Shown: positions 21,811 through 34,473 of the stretch, one piece after another | Layout: every line of letters starts with the position of its first letter | How positions within the stretch are numbered: the stretch's first letter is position 1 | Assembly: GCF_003086295.3 (NCBI RefSeq) | Contig: NC_092041.1 | Coordinates: forward strand, 98,109,827 to 98,173,826 | DNA length: 64,000 nucleotides | Reading direction: 5' to 3' | From: Arachis hypogaea | Lineage: Eukaryota; Streptophyta; Magnoliopsida; Fabales; Fabaceae | Notes under the pieces: generated by a model | Told to the model about the DNA's origin: nothing | Databases searched by the model: none | Seen by the model: the letters and a program-made list of their open reading frames with translations, nothing else | Program-made: the position numbers and the translations under genes

Positions 21811-24800
21811 CATAGTTATCAAACCCGACTCGACCCGGTCGGTTCGACCGAAAACCCGGTCACCCGGTCACCTAGCCGGGCCGAGCCACTCGTTGAATCA
21901 GCCATGCAATAAACCCGGTGGAACTCGGTTCGACCCGACAGGTTTTGATGAAAACCGATGACCCGGCTGAATGATTTAACCAAGTCCAGGTGGTGATTTT
22001 TTTTAAATACTAAAACGGCGTCGTTCCAATTCAGTCCCCCCTCCTTCGTTGAAACTGTGAAACCCTAGGCTAATCCCCCTTCCCCCTATTGCCTCTAAAT
22101 TCCTAACGGCATCTGAGACACTTTGAGTGTCTAAGTTCCAGTATAACCGCCGATAACCCCCAACCAACCTCGTCTCTCCGTCAGCTCTCCGTCATTCGAG
22201 CGATACAATCGGTAGTCCCTCACGACTTCACCCTCGCCCTCACGACCTCACCCTCGTCACTCTGTCATCACCCAGTCTCGACCTTACCTTGTCATCTTGG
22301 CCTAACCTCGTCGTCACTCTCAGTCTCGGCCTCACCTCGTCAGCGGCAGAAAGTGTTCATCAAAATGCTCAGAAAGCTTAGAAAGCGTTCATCTTCTACG
22401 GCCTCACCTCTTCGTCACTCTCAGTCTCTGCTCCCTTAGGTCATTTGGGTGGAAGTGGTGGTCGTCAGAAAGCTTAGAAAGCATTCATCTTCTACCTCAG
22501 TGCCTCTGCTCCTTCAGGTCAGTTGCTGTTGTATTTGATTTTTAGAGTTGTTGAACCTGAGCATATTTTAGTTGGTATTGTTATGGAATCTGGTGGATAA
22601 ATTTGATTTTTTTAGAGTAGTTGTTGAAGCTGGGCGAATTTTAGTTAAATTTTTTCTTGAATTTGGTAGTTGATGCTGTTGTATTTAGTTTTTTAGGGTT
22701 GTTTGTTGCTGGTTGGTGGGTTGGTATTTGGTAATCGGTATAGAGTTGTTGCTGGTTGCTGCTATTGTATTTACTGTGGTTTTTTAGAGCTGTTGTTGTT
22801 TATTGCTGGTTTGCTTAGAGTTGCTGTTAGTTGAATCAATGAACTTTGGTGAAATGATGGTGGTTGCTGTGTTGCTTAAAAACTGATTTAAGCAAATCTT
22901 TTGTTGCTAAAAATATTTTTGATTTTTTTGCTAGAATTTTAAAAATGTCTTCATCTCAAACACCATCAGAAACGCCACCATCTCAAGAACAAGCATCATC
23001 AGCAACTCCTACCTATGATCTTACCACTAAAAGAGTTTATAATAATAGAGGAAACACTGATTCAGCTTGGGGTCATTGTAAAAAAATCGTAGAAAAAATA
23101 GAAAAAAATACTATGATGTGCATATATTCTGACAAACCTGTTAGGAGAGGTAGGATTAATCGATTTAAGTATCACTTGGCTGGAAAAGGAGGAGATGTTG
23201 AGAAGTGCAAAAAGGTTCCACCTGCTGTTGCTCATCATTTTGGGCAAAATATTGAAGAATTTATGAATAAGAAAAGGAAAACTCAAGAAAATTATGCAAA
23301 AATTTATGGAGCATGTGATGAGGTTGAAAGAGAATTTGATAGAATGGAAGAGCTTGAAGCACGACAGCAACAACAACAATGTTCAAGGACAAGGTTGCCA
23401 CCACCTGCAGCTAGGAAAAGGAAAAAAACTACTGGAATAGAGACTTTTTTTTCCATTTTCAACAACACCTGGAGCCCAACCAACGATAAAAAGTGTATTG
23501 CAAAGTAAAGAAATTGTGAAAAAATGTGATATTGCCAAAGCAAAGTGGATGGTTGATGCTTCTGTGCCATTAATGCATTTAATTCAGCATATTACCAACC
23601 AATGATTGATGCTATTGCAAACATGGGTGCATGATATAAAGGTCCAAACTTTGATAGAGTTTGTGGGTATTTGTTGAGTAAGTTGGTGGAGGATGTGAAA
23701 AAATTATTGAACGGTATCATAAAATTTGAAAGCAAACTGGATGTACTATCATGGCTGATGGATGGACTAATCGTTGTAGGCGCACTTTAATTAACTTCTT
23801 GGTTTATTGTCCTAAAGGAACTATCTTCCTAAAGTCTGTTGATGCTTCTCATGCCTCCAAGACTACTGATTTATTGTTTAAGCTTTTTAAGGATGTTGTC
23901 AACTTTGTCGATCCTAAAAATGTTGTTTATATAGTGATGGACAATGCTGTAAATTATGTTGCTGCTGGAAGGTTGTTGGAAGCTAAATTCCCTAAGTTGT
24001 ATTGGTCTCCTTGTGCTGCGCATTGTATTAATTTGATGTTGCAAGATATTGGAAAGTTGAATGAAGTAAGTGAGACAGTTTCACATGCTTCAAAGATTAC
24101 TAAATACATATATAATCATTGTCATCCATTTTGTCTGATGAGGAAGTTTACCGGTGGACGAGAAATACTTCATCCAGCTCCAACTCGCTTTGCTACCAAT
24201 TTCATAGCTTTGCAGAGTATTCTGGCTCAAAAGATACATTAAGAGCTATGGTAACTTCTAAAGAATGGACAATCTCAGCCTACTCCAAAGAAGCTAAAGC
24301 TAAAACATTTGTCGATCAAGTTTTAGACTCTAAGTTTTGGAATCAGTGTACAAATATTGTCAAGCTTACTGAGCCACTTGTTTGTGTGCTTCATATTATG
24401 GATAGTGAAGATAAAGCTGCAATGTGTTTTCTTTATCAAGCTTTTAATAAGGTTAGAGAAGAGATGGTGAAGAGGTTTCAACAAAGAAAGAAGATTGTGG
24501 AGCCTTACTTGAAGATTTTGGATACTCGCTGGGATTCACAACTTAAAAAAATCTTCATGCTGCTGGCTATTGGTTAAACCCTACTTTTCGATTCATGCTG
24601 TTGAATTTGAAAAACATAAGCAAACCACTTCTGGTCTACTAGATGTAATTGAGAAATATTCATATGATGATCCAGAATTGAATACTAAGTTGACAAGTGA
24701 GACGAGAATATATAAGAATGCTGAAGATGATTTTGGAAGACAATCTGCACTATATGAACAAAGCACAGTGATGCCAGGTAAATATTTTATTTAGTTTTAT

Positions 24801-25550
24801 CTTTCTTTATTCGTTTATTTATTTAAAAAAAGCTAATTGTAATGCATTGCCTCTTTTGATTTTAAGACCAATGGTGGGAATCTTATGGAACTGGAGCACC
24901 AAATTTACAAAAGTAAGCCATTCCTGAAGAAGTTGATGCTCTAGGAAATAATTTGGCAAATATGTTCATTCAACCAACTTTGGATGATCTTGGTAAATTC
25001 TTCAATTGCTTGAATATTTTAATTGTCGGTTGCTATTACGAATTATTCTTGATATTGATTTGTCAAAAATACACAAATGTAGATCAATTAAATTTGGAGG
25101 ATGACCAAGATAATGATGGACCAAGTAACAATGTTATGGAAGATATGGATGCAAATCAAAATGAGGGGAATGTTGATCAAGCTCCTAATTTGTCCTATGA
25201 AAATGTTGATGCCGACTTTGAGCTCACCCCTTGGACTTGATTTAATGATTGTGTTATCTTTAACTTATTCTTGTTGATTTAAATTGAGAACATATTTTAT
25301 ACTAGAGACTAGTTTATTAACACTTCTTTCAGATTATTAGTTATATTTAAGACTTGATATTTGATTATTAATGTTTGTAAGACTCACATTTTAAGTTTTA
25401 AGACATTATTTCAATTTTATTTATATAATTTTATATTTTTTAGTTATGACCGAGTTAACCGGGTGGATCAGCGACCCACCGGTTGAACTAGTAACCCGGT
25501 GACCTGGTCATATGACCGGGTTGATTACTGGTTCGGTTCTAATAACTATG
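21811..25550 (+). mobile_element. hAT-superfamily DNA transposon
   Basis: The ends are imperfect inverted repeats: CATAGTTATCAAACCCGAC on the left and CATAGTTATTAGAACCGAAC as the reverse complement of the right end. They are followed by subterminal cccggt/accggg-rich segments on both sides and an 8-bp duplication outside. A broken hAT transposase lies inside on the plus strand. The element sits within the LTR element 20385-27238. Confidence 0.9.
22945..25240 (+). pseudogene. hAT transposase pseudogene (BED finger + DUF659-like)
   Basis: The start at 22945 (MSSSQTPSETPPSQ) suits the family better than an in-frame Met at 22864. In order: a BED-type finger (about 23055-23210: DSAWGHCKKIV, MMCIYSDKP, FKYHLAG), a basic linker, the first catalytic region MADGWTNRCRRTLINF (23751), a second Asp region YIVMDNAVNYVAAG, then SPCAAHCINLMLQDIGKL. 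The region around 24560-24780 leads to a clear intron (24778-24866, gtaaat...tttaag) and EWW-like WWESYGTGAPNLQK (~24870). The C-terminal dimerisation block that should follow is not visible. Breaks: frameshifts near 23490, 23745 and 24240, a TGA near 23632, and a stop near 24916. The finger has Ser where the second Cys of CxxC is expected. Confidence 0.85.
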
Positions 25551-25997
25551 CATCGGATTACTGCTGAAGTATAATAAATATTATGCATTTTGGAGTTTTA
25601 TAACTTTCTTTAGGCACCTAACGAGACTAGTTTCCCCTAAAGTTGAGTATATAACCTTATTTATAATTCTGCATGTTGCTGACAAACAAGAATTGTAAAA
25701 ATATACTTACTCTCACTGAACTGATATATAAGTCATCAACTACATTTATCTCAAAAGGCTATATGAGATAATAATTTGATGAAATATAAGTTATTAATAA
25801 CAGAAAGTCTCTCTTTTTTTAATTTTTTTAAAAAAAATTTATTTAAAAATAGACTAACATTAGAAGATATAATTTTAAAGCAAAATAATATATTCACACA
25901 AGCTATATATCATATGAATAAAATTTATATAATAGTGGACAGAAATATTAGTTTGTAAGTGGTATTTTAATACAATAATCAAATATTGATAATAAAT

Positions 25998-26525
25998 CCT
26001 GTCAAACAATAAATCTATCTTTGGACAAATTTATTGTTCACATGGAACCAAATAAGTATCACATGTTTATTAACACAAATGCGCATGTAATTTGGCTAAG
26101 TACAAAATTTTTTTTAGGCCGATCCATACTCGCATAAACTACGCATACATAAATTCATTTAGTGTGACTTACCAAATATTCTCAACAAAATTCTGACAAA
26201 CAATAAGCCTATCTTTGAATCGACTTATTGTTACATAAAAACTTGAGAATTATACCTATTTATTACCGCATATATTTTCTATTAATTGGCCAAACACCAG
26301 CCTTCTTTTGGGCCGATTAGTGGTTGCATAATTCACAAGGTTCAATGTTTATTATTTGGCCAAATAATAAACTTCCTTTGAGCCGATTATTGTTCGCATA
26401 AATAATAAACATTGATTTAAGTTCAACTAGTTACCTAAGCATATAGTTACCATAAATATTTGTATATAATTTGGCCAAATATAGATCTTCTTTTGGACTG
26501 ACCAATATTCGCATGAATTACATAT
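25998..26525. repeat. Six degenerate TTGGCCAAA / TTTGGGCCGATT repeats
   Basis: A pattern 'tggccaaa...ccttcttttgggccgatt...ttcgcataa' recurs at about 26000, 26092, 26197, 26287, 26358 and 26471, at 70-115 bp steps. Each copy pairs a tggccaaa-like or acaaacaat-like start with a later (g)gccgatt-like block. It lies in the untranslated leader side of the non-autonomous element. Confidence 0.6.
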
Positions 26526-26822
26526 CACCATATTCCTAATGTTCCAAAATAAATCAGTTTTTACCTAAGAAGCTACTTTGGTAGCATAATGTTCAACTAA
26601 TATATTCTAAAACTAAATTTTATAAAATAACTGGTATAATAATTCAAACAGTTACTAATTTTCTTATGTAACAAATTCAAAATGCTTACATAGCATAAAA
26701 AAATAAAATAATAAGCCACAATATATAACAACCATATAATATTGTGAGTGCTTCTTATTGATCAATTATTAATTTCTTTGTTTAACACAAAATTGAATCC
26801 TTTTAACGATTCAAGCATGGAA

Positions 26823-26835
26823 GACTCTGATACCA
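26823..26835 (-). other. Primer-binding site of the non-autonomous LTR element
   Basis: The minus strand reads TGGTATCAGAGTC two bases inside the right LTR, complementary to the end of initiator tRNA-Met. It makes the right LTR the 5' LTR. Confidence 0.85.
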
Positions 26836-26837
26836 CT

Positions 26838-27238
26838 TGTTGAAAATTCTAAGATTTTTTTAATTTTGATCCCACTTGTTTGGTTCTTTGATCTTCCTCA
26901 ACCAAAGCCCATAAGGCTTAATCACAATTGCTCTGATGAAAAAAGAATTATGGAGGTGACTTTGATATGTTGGGGACCAAAACCCTAAAGTCACTATTTA
27001 ATATTTATATTTAAGTGTGGCATCCATTAAACCCTAAATCCTAAATAAAATAATATCTCTCGTTTTATTCTCATTTAATTCTAAATCAAAAGTAATAATA
27101 ACTTATTTAATTCAGCATTTATGACAATAAATGAGATCACCGTTATATAAGTCATTTAATATGAAATAACTTAATTTGCAATTATAATTAATATACGTAT
27201 TACCCATAAATAGATTAGAAAATAATAATTTTCTAATA
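26838..27238 (-). repeat. Right (5') LTR of the non-autonomous element
   Basis: The plus strand runs tgttgaaaattctaag...aataattttctaata. It pairs with 20385-20855 and is followed by agatc (27239-27243). Confidence 0.85.
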
Positions 27239-29140
27239 AGATCCTAATACTCTCTGCAGTATGCCCATTATTACGTATTGATGTTGAATGAGGGAGATTA
27301 TTTGTTTACGGATAAGTCATCCAATCTTATCTCCTTCAAATGGTTACTGCTCTTGGAAGATTTTGATAGATGCAGATGGTTGTGTTGGAATTTTGAATTA
27401 CTGTCGCACACCTACCATTCATTGTACAACATTGCTTTGCATGATGTGATGGACATTATAAGGTGCATATCATTGATGTTCTTGTGAATTTACTATAGGT
27501 TCCATCCTTCTGTCCCGTCGGCTACGATGTACTCAGGTTCATGCTTGCCTTGAGGTAATTAATGTTTATTATTTATTGTCATTTTTTACTATTTGTAATA
27601 TAAAGTACTGAACATAAGTTTTCCTCCATCAATAGCTTGGTGGAGCTGGGACAACAAACCAGACATCACCATCATGGCAGAGGACTACCATTGTGACAAA
27701 GGCTGGATGCTCTTAGGTTTGATGAGGTATCATCTGTTTAGGTGACTTATAACTTACGTATATTATCCTTCTATTGATAAGTACAAAATTGTTTATTTTT
27801 TTCAATTCTGGTGGACACTATACGACAATCCCAGCTATAGTAAAATGGCCTTTGATTGGATTATGAGCCTCGGAGAGATTCGTACATGGAGAGCCATGGT
27901 ACCGTTGGTATGCTTTCACTTAGTGGAGTTTCATGACATGGATAGGGTCAAGAGACAGCTTGGGGGTCAGTAGCACCTGTCAATGTGGATGAGTTTTTGT
28001 TCAAGATGACCTAGAGAGATGTTGTATGTTGGCCCAATGTTTACTGGGATTGGTATGATAGGTAGAGGACCTGTGGCCAGCAGCAGTCACATGGTCACTA
28101 TTGATGGTGTCTTAGATCTTCGACCCACACAGAACTACTTGACATGGTGGCAGGGAGCATATGGTGTTCATTTTCTATCTAGAGAGGACATCTTGGCTAA
28201 TTCGAGGGATGCGGCCTCGCCTGTGGATATTCTTCCAGCAGCCCTGGATCAAAGGGATATGTTAAACCTTCCATGGGATGCTTCAGATTTAGTTGACAGA
28301 CGAAGAGGAATGTCAAAGATGATATCTGAAAACCAGCTTGAAAGATCCAGGATTAGTAAGAAAGGCGTGCACCGATGGATGTTCAGTTGTCCGATGAAGA
28401 GGTAGAGTATGCACGCCAGGAGGACGACCTGGAGGATCGTCCTTAGACTCCACAGTGCCTAGCTTTTTTGCTGGCCATGAGGTAGACATTTTGAAGGAGT
28501 TCATGCCAGAGTTATCCTCAGGGACTCAGCATCATGATCCTTCCTCATCAGTAGCACAGCCTGAGCAGGACACCTCAACTTAGGATCAGACTGAGTTTGA
28601 CATTAGCACATCCCATATGATACAGTTCGATGAGTTATACCAACTTATGCATGTACCTGTGGATGTCATGAAGGACTTAAGAGATCGGTATCGTGATAGG
28701 TGAAAGCAAGCAATTAAGTAGGGAGGTCAGTCATCGACGTCTTGGGCCCTCACACACACTTTGCCAATGGGACCCTATAGACGTGGGCTATCTACGACTC
28801 CTGTCATACAGCAGCAGACTCCACCACCATGGGACTACGCACAGACTTTTCCCACATATGATGCTACAACATCTCCACCAATATATCCTCCAATCCCACA
28901 TCCACCAGTATACTAGCATATTCTACCACTATATTACCAGGCGATGTCACCTACTCCTCCACTAGTATACCATTAGATCCCGCCACCATTATATCAGCTA
29001 GCCCCCTTCTGCCGCTTCCATAGCACATACTCCTCCGGTGTAGCACCGTGTTGTCATTCGTCCTCGACCCAGCCGACCTCATCGATAGACATGTGCATTT
29101 GGTTGCAGGACAAGGCACCAATTGGATCACCATTCTGATT
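27239..29140 (+). pseudogene. Plant mobile domain protein relic, C-terminal piece
   Basis: It continues the relic at 20050-20384. LQYAHYYVLMLNEGDYLFTDKS (27259 on) and the following KWLLLLEDFDRCRW match the PMD core 'YIMxLxGGxLFxDKSxxxVHLRWLP'. Then come WWTLYDNPSY-like and LGEIRTWRAMVPLVCFHLVEFHDMDRVKRQLG (27810-27970), then LRPTQNYLTWWQGAYGVHFLS (28110-28190). A proline/tyrosine-rich tail follows (28820-29000), typical of these proteins. Multiple stops (27484, 27700-27760, 27972) and frameshifts make it non-functional. Confidence 0.7.
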
Positions 29141-29439
29141 AGCAGTAATAGTCTTATAGTTATTGTAGTAGTTCATTGTTTTGTTGTGATTATAGTTGTT
29201 TTCAGATTTTCTTGTTAATATAATACTTTTCAGAATTTGTTGAATTTGTAGTTCTTTTTCAGATTTTATTGCTGTTCTACATGTTATCATATTCTACTAC
29301 AATGATAGAAAACAATATAGAATGAATACTAAATACTAATATGGTAACAATATACTTGATTCAAAGAAATGCAATACATAGACAATGACAAGTACATAGG
29401 CTTTTTAAAATTAAAATATTTGATACAAAATAAAAACCA

Positions 29440-29935
29440 AATTCTTCTAACAATGGTCCAGAAATAATTTACTAATCCGATTGTGAGGCGTTGGGACATC
29501 TTCATCTAGCATGACCTTCTTGTCGACAAAGACCGTATATCTTCTCTGACCGCTCAACAACGTCCATCTCATTACGCAACTATGTCGAAATTGGTCTTTC
29601 CTTTGCCTTTCGGTGCATAGAGGGGTTGGGTTTAAGCTTCACACAGTACCATGGGGCCCACATCTTCTCGTCAAGTATCAACAGAAATTTCATCTCACAA
29701 ACCTTAAAAACTAAAACCATCTTGTACATAGGGTTCACGAAAGTATATCTTGCAGCACATGTCACAAGTGCATGACGATATGGATAATGAAAAGATTGGA
29801 ATAGCCCACAATTTCATGTACACAAATTAAGCCAAGCGCGATAGGAAGTCTATCTCCGTTCTTTCAGAGGCTCCACCTCCTCCATATTAAATACCAATGC
29901 TCGACGACTATAGTGGGTGACTCTCATCTTCGATA
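29440..29935 (-). pseudogene. MULE transposase relic, C-terminal SWIM/knuckle part
   Basis: The minus strand gives RVTHYSRRALVFNMEEVEPL, then NCGLFQSFHYPYRHALVTCA (SWIM finger with Tyr for the third Cys), then CEMKFLLILDEKMWAPWYC, then RNEMDVVERSEKIYGLCRQEGHARRRCPN (knuckle C-x2-C-x4-H-x4-C, where the first Cys position reads Tyr-Gly-Leu-Cys). Stops are present near 29830 and 29870. It is oriented toward the PMD relic, tail to tail. The N-terminal and catalytic parts are not seen farther right. Confidence 0.65.
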
Positions 29936-32594
29936 GAGTCTCTTTGTTTTTCTCTATAAGTACAAATTTTAAAATTTATTGTTTTTTTAGTCCTTTTTTT
30001 TCCTCCCGAAAAAGCATAGTGTGTGATGCCTTTGAAAAAGCTATTTATACAAGTGAGTTTCATACCACGATATCTTTTCACATCTCCTTTATTTCATTTT
30101 GTGTTATTTGTTTTTTCTGTTTTCTTTCATGTTTGGAATCTGAGGACAAGCACACCATAATGTGTTCATATAACAAAGTTATAATCCTCTTAAGTAAGGG
30201 GTGAGTTTCTTACCAATTTTTTTTCTCGAAAAAATCAGTTTTAATTAGTAAAAGTATTATTTATACACTAAAATTAGCAATTAAAATTATTATGTAATTT
30301 TTGTATAAAAATATATGTTGTTTAATTATTTTTAATATGTATTTTGTATTTTAATATATATTTTATATTAATATTTAATTTTAGTGATTGATTTTAATAC
30401 ATACGTAATATAATTGTTTAATTAAATACACTTTCAAAAAAATAAACTTAAAAATATTATTGATAGAGTGGCCAAATGGAGACTCGAAATTTGTATTTCT
30501 TACCTTAAGTTCTTTTAATTTGTCCGATATGTGCACTATCAAATATTTATTGTTTAACAAAAGAGAGTAGACAAGAAGAGAAACAGAGAGGACGAGGAAA
30601 ATATAGTGTGAAAGACAAAATTAACTGAATAATAGTTGAAAAAAATTAATTAATCTTTTTTTAATAATAACTGAGTTGCCAAAGAATTTACAAAATGACC
30701 TCTATTTCTAACAATACATGAAAATATAAAAAATGAACAAAAAGAAAAAGTATACACAGCCCTCCAACATGAAATAATTATTTTGGTCTTCTCATCTCAA
30801 ATTGTAAAATTTTGTTAGGAAAATTTAGAAATAGTCAGAAGTCACATGTAAAAAGAATGGGAAATTTAATAGTCAATTACATTCTCCAGCACTTTTAGCC
30901 CTTCCCATATTAAATACTGTGTGAATAGGAGAGTCTCTAATAGAGATTTGTAACTTAACCCTCCTAAACGTTTTGGAGCAACAGTATTAATTTAAAGCTC
31001 TGACATTTTAATAATAAAAAAATAAATCAAAATTTTTTAAAATAAAAAATTAATAAAATAACAAAGTAAAAAATTAATCACTCTTAATTAAGACAGTAGA
31101 ATATATATTTCATAAAATTATAACCAAAATATTCAGAATAACCATTCAAGTACTAAGAATAATAAATATCTCATGTCATAAAACTAAAGATCGAACTCTT
31201 AACTTTTCAGATCTAGAATTCTGATACTACGTCATGATACCACTCATTCTAAAAGTTTACATTGATGGGTTTAGGTAACACTAATGGTTATATCTGTAAT
31301 ACTCCATAAACTTCTATTGTATATATTATATAAATATTCCGTTGACTCTCTATACTTCTTCAATTAGAAAATTAATAATGATTAACTTTTTATTTTATTA
31401 TTTTATTAATTATTTTATTTTAAAAATTTTAAATTTAAAAAAATATAGAGTCATGGGACAGAGAGAAGATGATTTTGAACACGTCATTCTAACAAATCTG
31501 GCAATCTCATCCCTTCAATTCAATGCCGCTTCCGCCCTTAATCTCATCATACGCTGTACCAAATTAACAAATTTCATATATAAAAGTAAATAGTTAGAAC
31601 GAATTGAGAGATAGAGATTGTGTGTCATATAGGAACATACAAGACAGACAAAGTTTTTCTTTTCCCTCATTATAATTAAAAATCAACAATTGGTTTAAAA
31701 CTAGAACAACTATTAAAATATTTCATAAAGTGCTTTCAGATATGGAAATTTAAAAAATGGGAGAAATTTTGAAATAATCTCATATGGTATGTAAAGGGAA
31801 CTTTTGTTGCGTACTTATGTTTTGATTTTCTGGTTATTTAGTTAACAAAAATAATGAAAAGAGTTAGAAGATTTTTTTTTTTAAAACAATAAAGTGAAGT
31901 ATTTAAAAAGTTTAGAATTATAAAATAAACATTAAACAAAAAATTATAGTTATTTTCAGTATTATTATCAACAACTTAGACAGAATAAAGTCACCCACTT
32001 TTTATAATTTCTAATCGACTTGACAATAATTAGAAGGTTCTAATGCGGCAGGAAGCTGATGATTCATGAAGCTATGGCGGAACACAAATAATTTAGTGTG
32101 ACAGTGACTTTCCTTTCAGAGATCACATGCATGCCGACATGGTTCCCTTTCTGCTTCAGACTTGGCTTCAATCAATATTTATTACAACATATGCATTATT
32201 TATTATTATTTTGTGGTGGTCACATGTTGAGACGGATTGATCAACTCATAGGGCTATGATTTCTTCTAAATGCTTTCACAAAACAAAAAGGAAAATCTTT
32301 GCTACTTATATCATCAACCAACCTTGCCTACTAATAGCATATACAATTATACATGCATAATAAATGATAACTATTAATAAAGCTTTGATAATATTCACAT
32401 CTTCCAACGACCTTACCATATGGTCTATATTCTAATGAGTTGTATTTCAAATCATATAGTTTTTTTATACTCACTTTACGAATTCGAGTCCCTTTATTTT
32501 TAATAAAAAAAAAATTGGTTCGATTTCATCGGTCGAATAAAAATTTTGTCATCTAATCATCAAATTGAATTGAATTATCATTTAAACCCTTAAG
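29936..32594. other. AT-rich non-coding DNA
   Basis: No gene, LTR pair or element boundary was recognised. Open frames at 29917-30204 and 31342-31593 are low-complexity and show no family motif. Confidence 0.5.
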
Positions 32595-32925
32595 CAATTA
32601 AAGTCTGTTTGTTTAAGTACTATTCTTAAAAAAATATTTTTTTTTAATGACATCTTTTTAAAAAAAATTTATAAAAATAAAATTAATTTTATGTTTTAAT
32701 AAAATAAGATAAAAATATTATTTTATTTATTTATCATGTGAAAAATATCTTTATTTAAAAAAATTTTAAATAAAAATATAAACTGTAACTTCTTAAAAAA
32801 GATGTCTTTTTTATTTTTTTAGTATTTTTACTTTTACTATTAAAAATTGTCAAACACACTAAAAAATAAAAAATAATTTTTTATTAAAATTTTTTTAATC
32901 GATTTAGTGACATCCAAATAAACAC
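32595..32925. repeat. MITE-like AT-rich inverted repeat
   Basis: The left end agtctgtttgtttaagta is matched in reverse by atccaaataaacacttaatt at the right end. The interior is about 85% A/T with long runs. This resembles small hAT/PIF-type MITEs of plants. The ends are only approximately paired and no duplication was fixed. Confidence 0.4.
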
Positions 32926-34149
32926 TTAATTCAATTAAATTTAGTAAAAATCAGTCATAATCGATTAAAATCAAATGAATCATCTCTATCAAAAATATAA
33001 TAAAACTCGATTAAATTAGATTAAATTATTATTTGCTATATATATGATGTATTTTTAGTAAATATATTATATAAATATAATTTTTAAAATATACTTTTTA
33101 TTCATCACAATATATTTTTTATTTTCGTGATTACGATTTTTATTTTTATAAATATTTAAAAACATAATAAGTATAAATTAGTTGACGAGCTATTAAAATT
33201 TTAAAATAATAGTTAATTTAATACAAAACAAACTGAAAAGGTATTTATTATGAAAATAAAAAAATATAATTTTATATAATTATTTAATTATGATAAAATC
33301 TACTAATTTTGATTAATTTGATTCTGATAATTATACTACTAATATGAAAAGTTAAAATTTACATTAATACGAGATGTTAAACTATAATTTATTAATTTTA
33401 ATTTATTCAAAATATAATGCATACAAATTGTTTTCATACGAAGTAATTATCGTTTTAAAATAAGTCGGTAAAAATTAATTTTAAGAAAAAATTATAAATT
33501 ATAGAACTTAGCTTAAAATTATATTAGTATTTTTCGATCCTAATTATATATGTTAGGTTTGTCCTAATGATAAGTTGTGGCCGGTGAAATTCATTATTGC
33601 TTTGACCAATTGGAAGAAATATACGCTCAACGGCTCAAATAAAACACATCAGGTCGTTGGAGCCTTGGAGGTTTAATTGTTTTGTTATAAATTTATAATT
33701 GCCATTGTCCTTTAAAAGTAAGGATTGTGTTTTCATTATTAATAATATCATCACCTATGACAATTTAGATATTAAACATAGAAAGTTTCAAAATAATAAA
33801 ATTTTAAAATTTTCAAAGTATTATTATTTAAAAAATTTAAGATAGAACACCTTAAAATTTAAACAAAACCCGTAATATAATATATTCCACCGATATGTCA
33901 GTACATGTTCTGTAATTAATATGGTAATAAATTAAGGTAGTGGAGAATAGCATCAAGTTGTTGCATGCTATTATGGAATTTGCCGGCAAATATATTTTAG
34001 TGCATGTCTCTCAACGTGCATTGTTTGACCATTACTTGATGAGATAATTTTCTTTTTCAAAAGGAATTACTATATATTCTCTCCGTTTATTTTTATTTTT
34101 TTGTTTTTATTATTTTAAAAGGATTAAAGATATAATCATTTAAATATTT
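32926..34149. other. AT-rich non-coding DNA
   Basis: Nothing recognisable was seen on either strand. Confidence 0.5.
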
Positions 34150-34473
34150 TTTAAGATAAAATATATTTTTATTTTTAACATTTTTAAAATTTTTAAAATT
34201 ACTCTAAACATTTATTTTGATTCAATTTTATCCGTTTTAAATAAATTTAAATTTTGTCTCTACCATCAACTTTTAATAATCAACTATTAATTAACTTATT
34301 TTTTTAATTTTAACCCTAAATTATATTCCTCTATCATCATTGTCACCACTATCATATCATCATCTCCTTTTTCTCCACACCCATTCCTAACCCAATTCCA
34401 AATTCAAATCTAACCCAATTCAATCTAAACTACCACCTCCCTTTCTCTCATTCTCATTGTCAAATTCAACCGG

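Larger units (their letters stand above)
25551..26837. other. Internal region of the non-autonomous element, right of the hAT insertion
   Basis: It is AT-rich, begins with the hAT target duplication and contains the periodic repeats at 25998-26525. No coding similarity was seen. It ends at the primer-binding site and the LTR. Confidence 0.5.
20385..27238 (-). mobile_element. Non-autonomous LTR retrotransposon (LARD/TRIM-like), minus strand
   Basis: It is bounded by direct repeats 20385-20855 and 26838-27238, with agatc duplications outside and a tRNA-Met primer-binding site at 26823-26835 on the minus strand. After removing the hAT insertion, the internal region is only about 2.2 kb. I see no gag, protease, reverse transcriptase or integrase in it, so it would depend on enzymes from another element. 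Base decay at the LTR tips (TG to TA on the left, CA to TA on the right) shows it is older than the 4076-15843 element. Confidence 0.8.
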
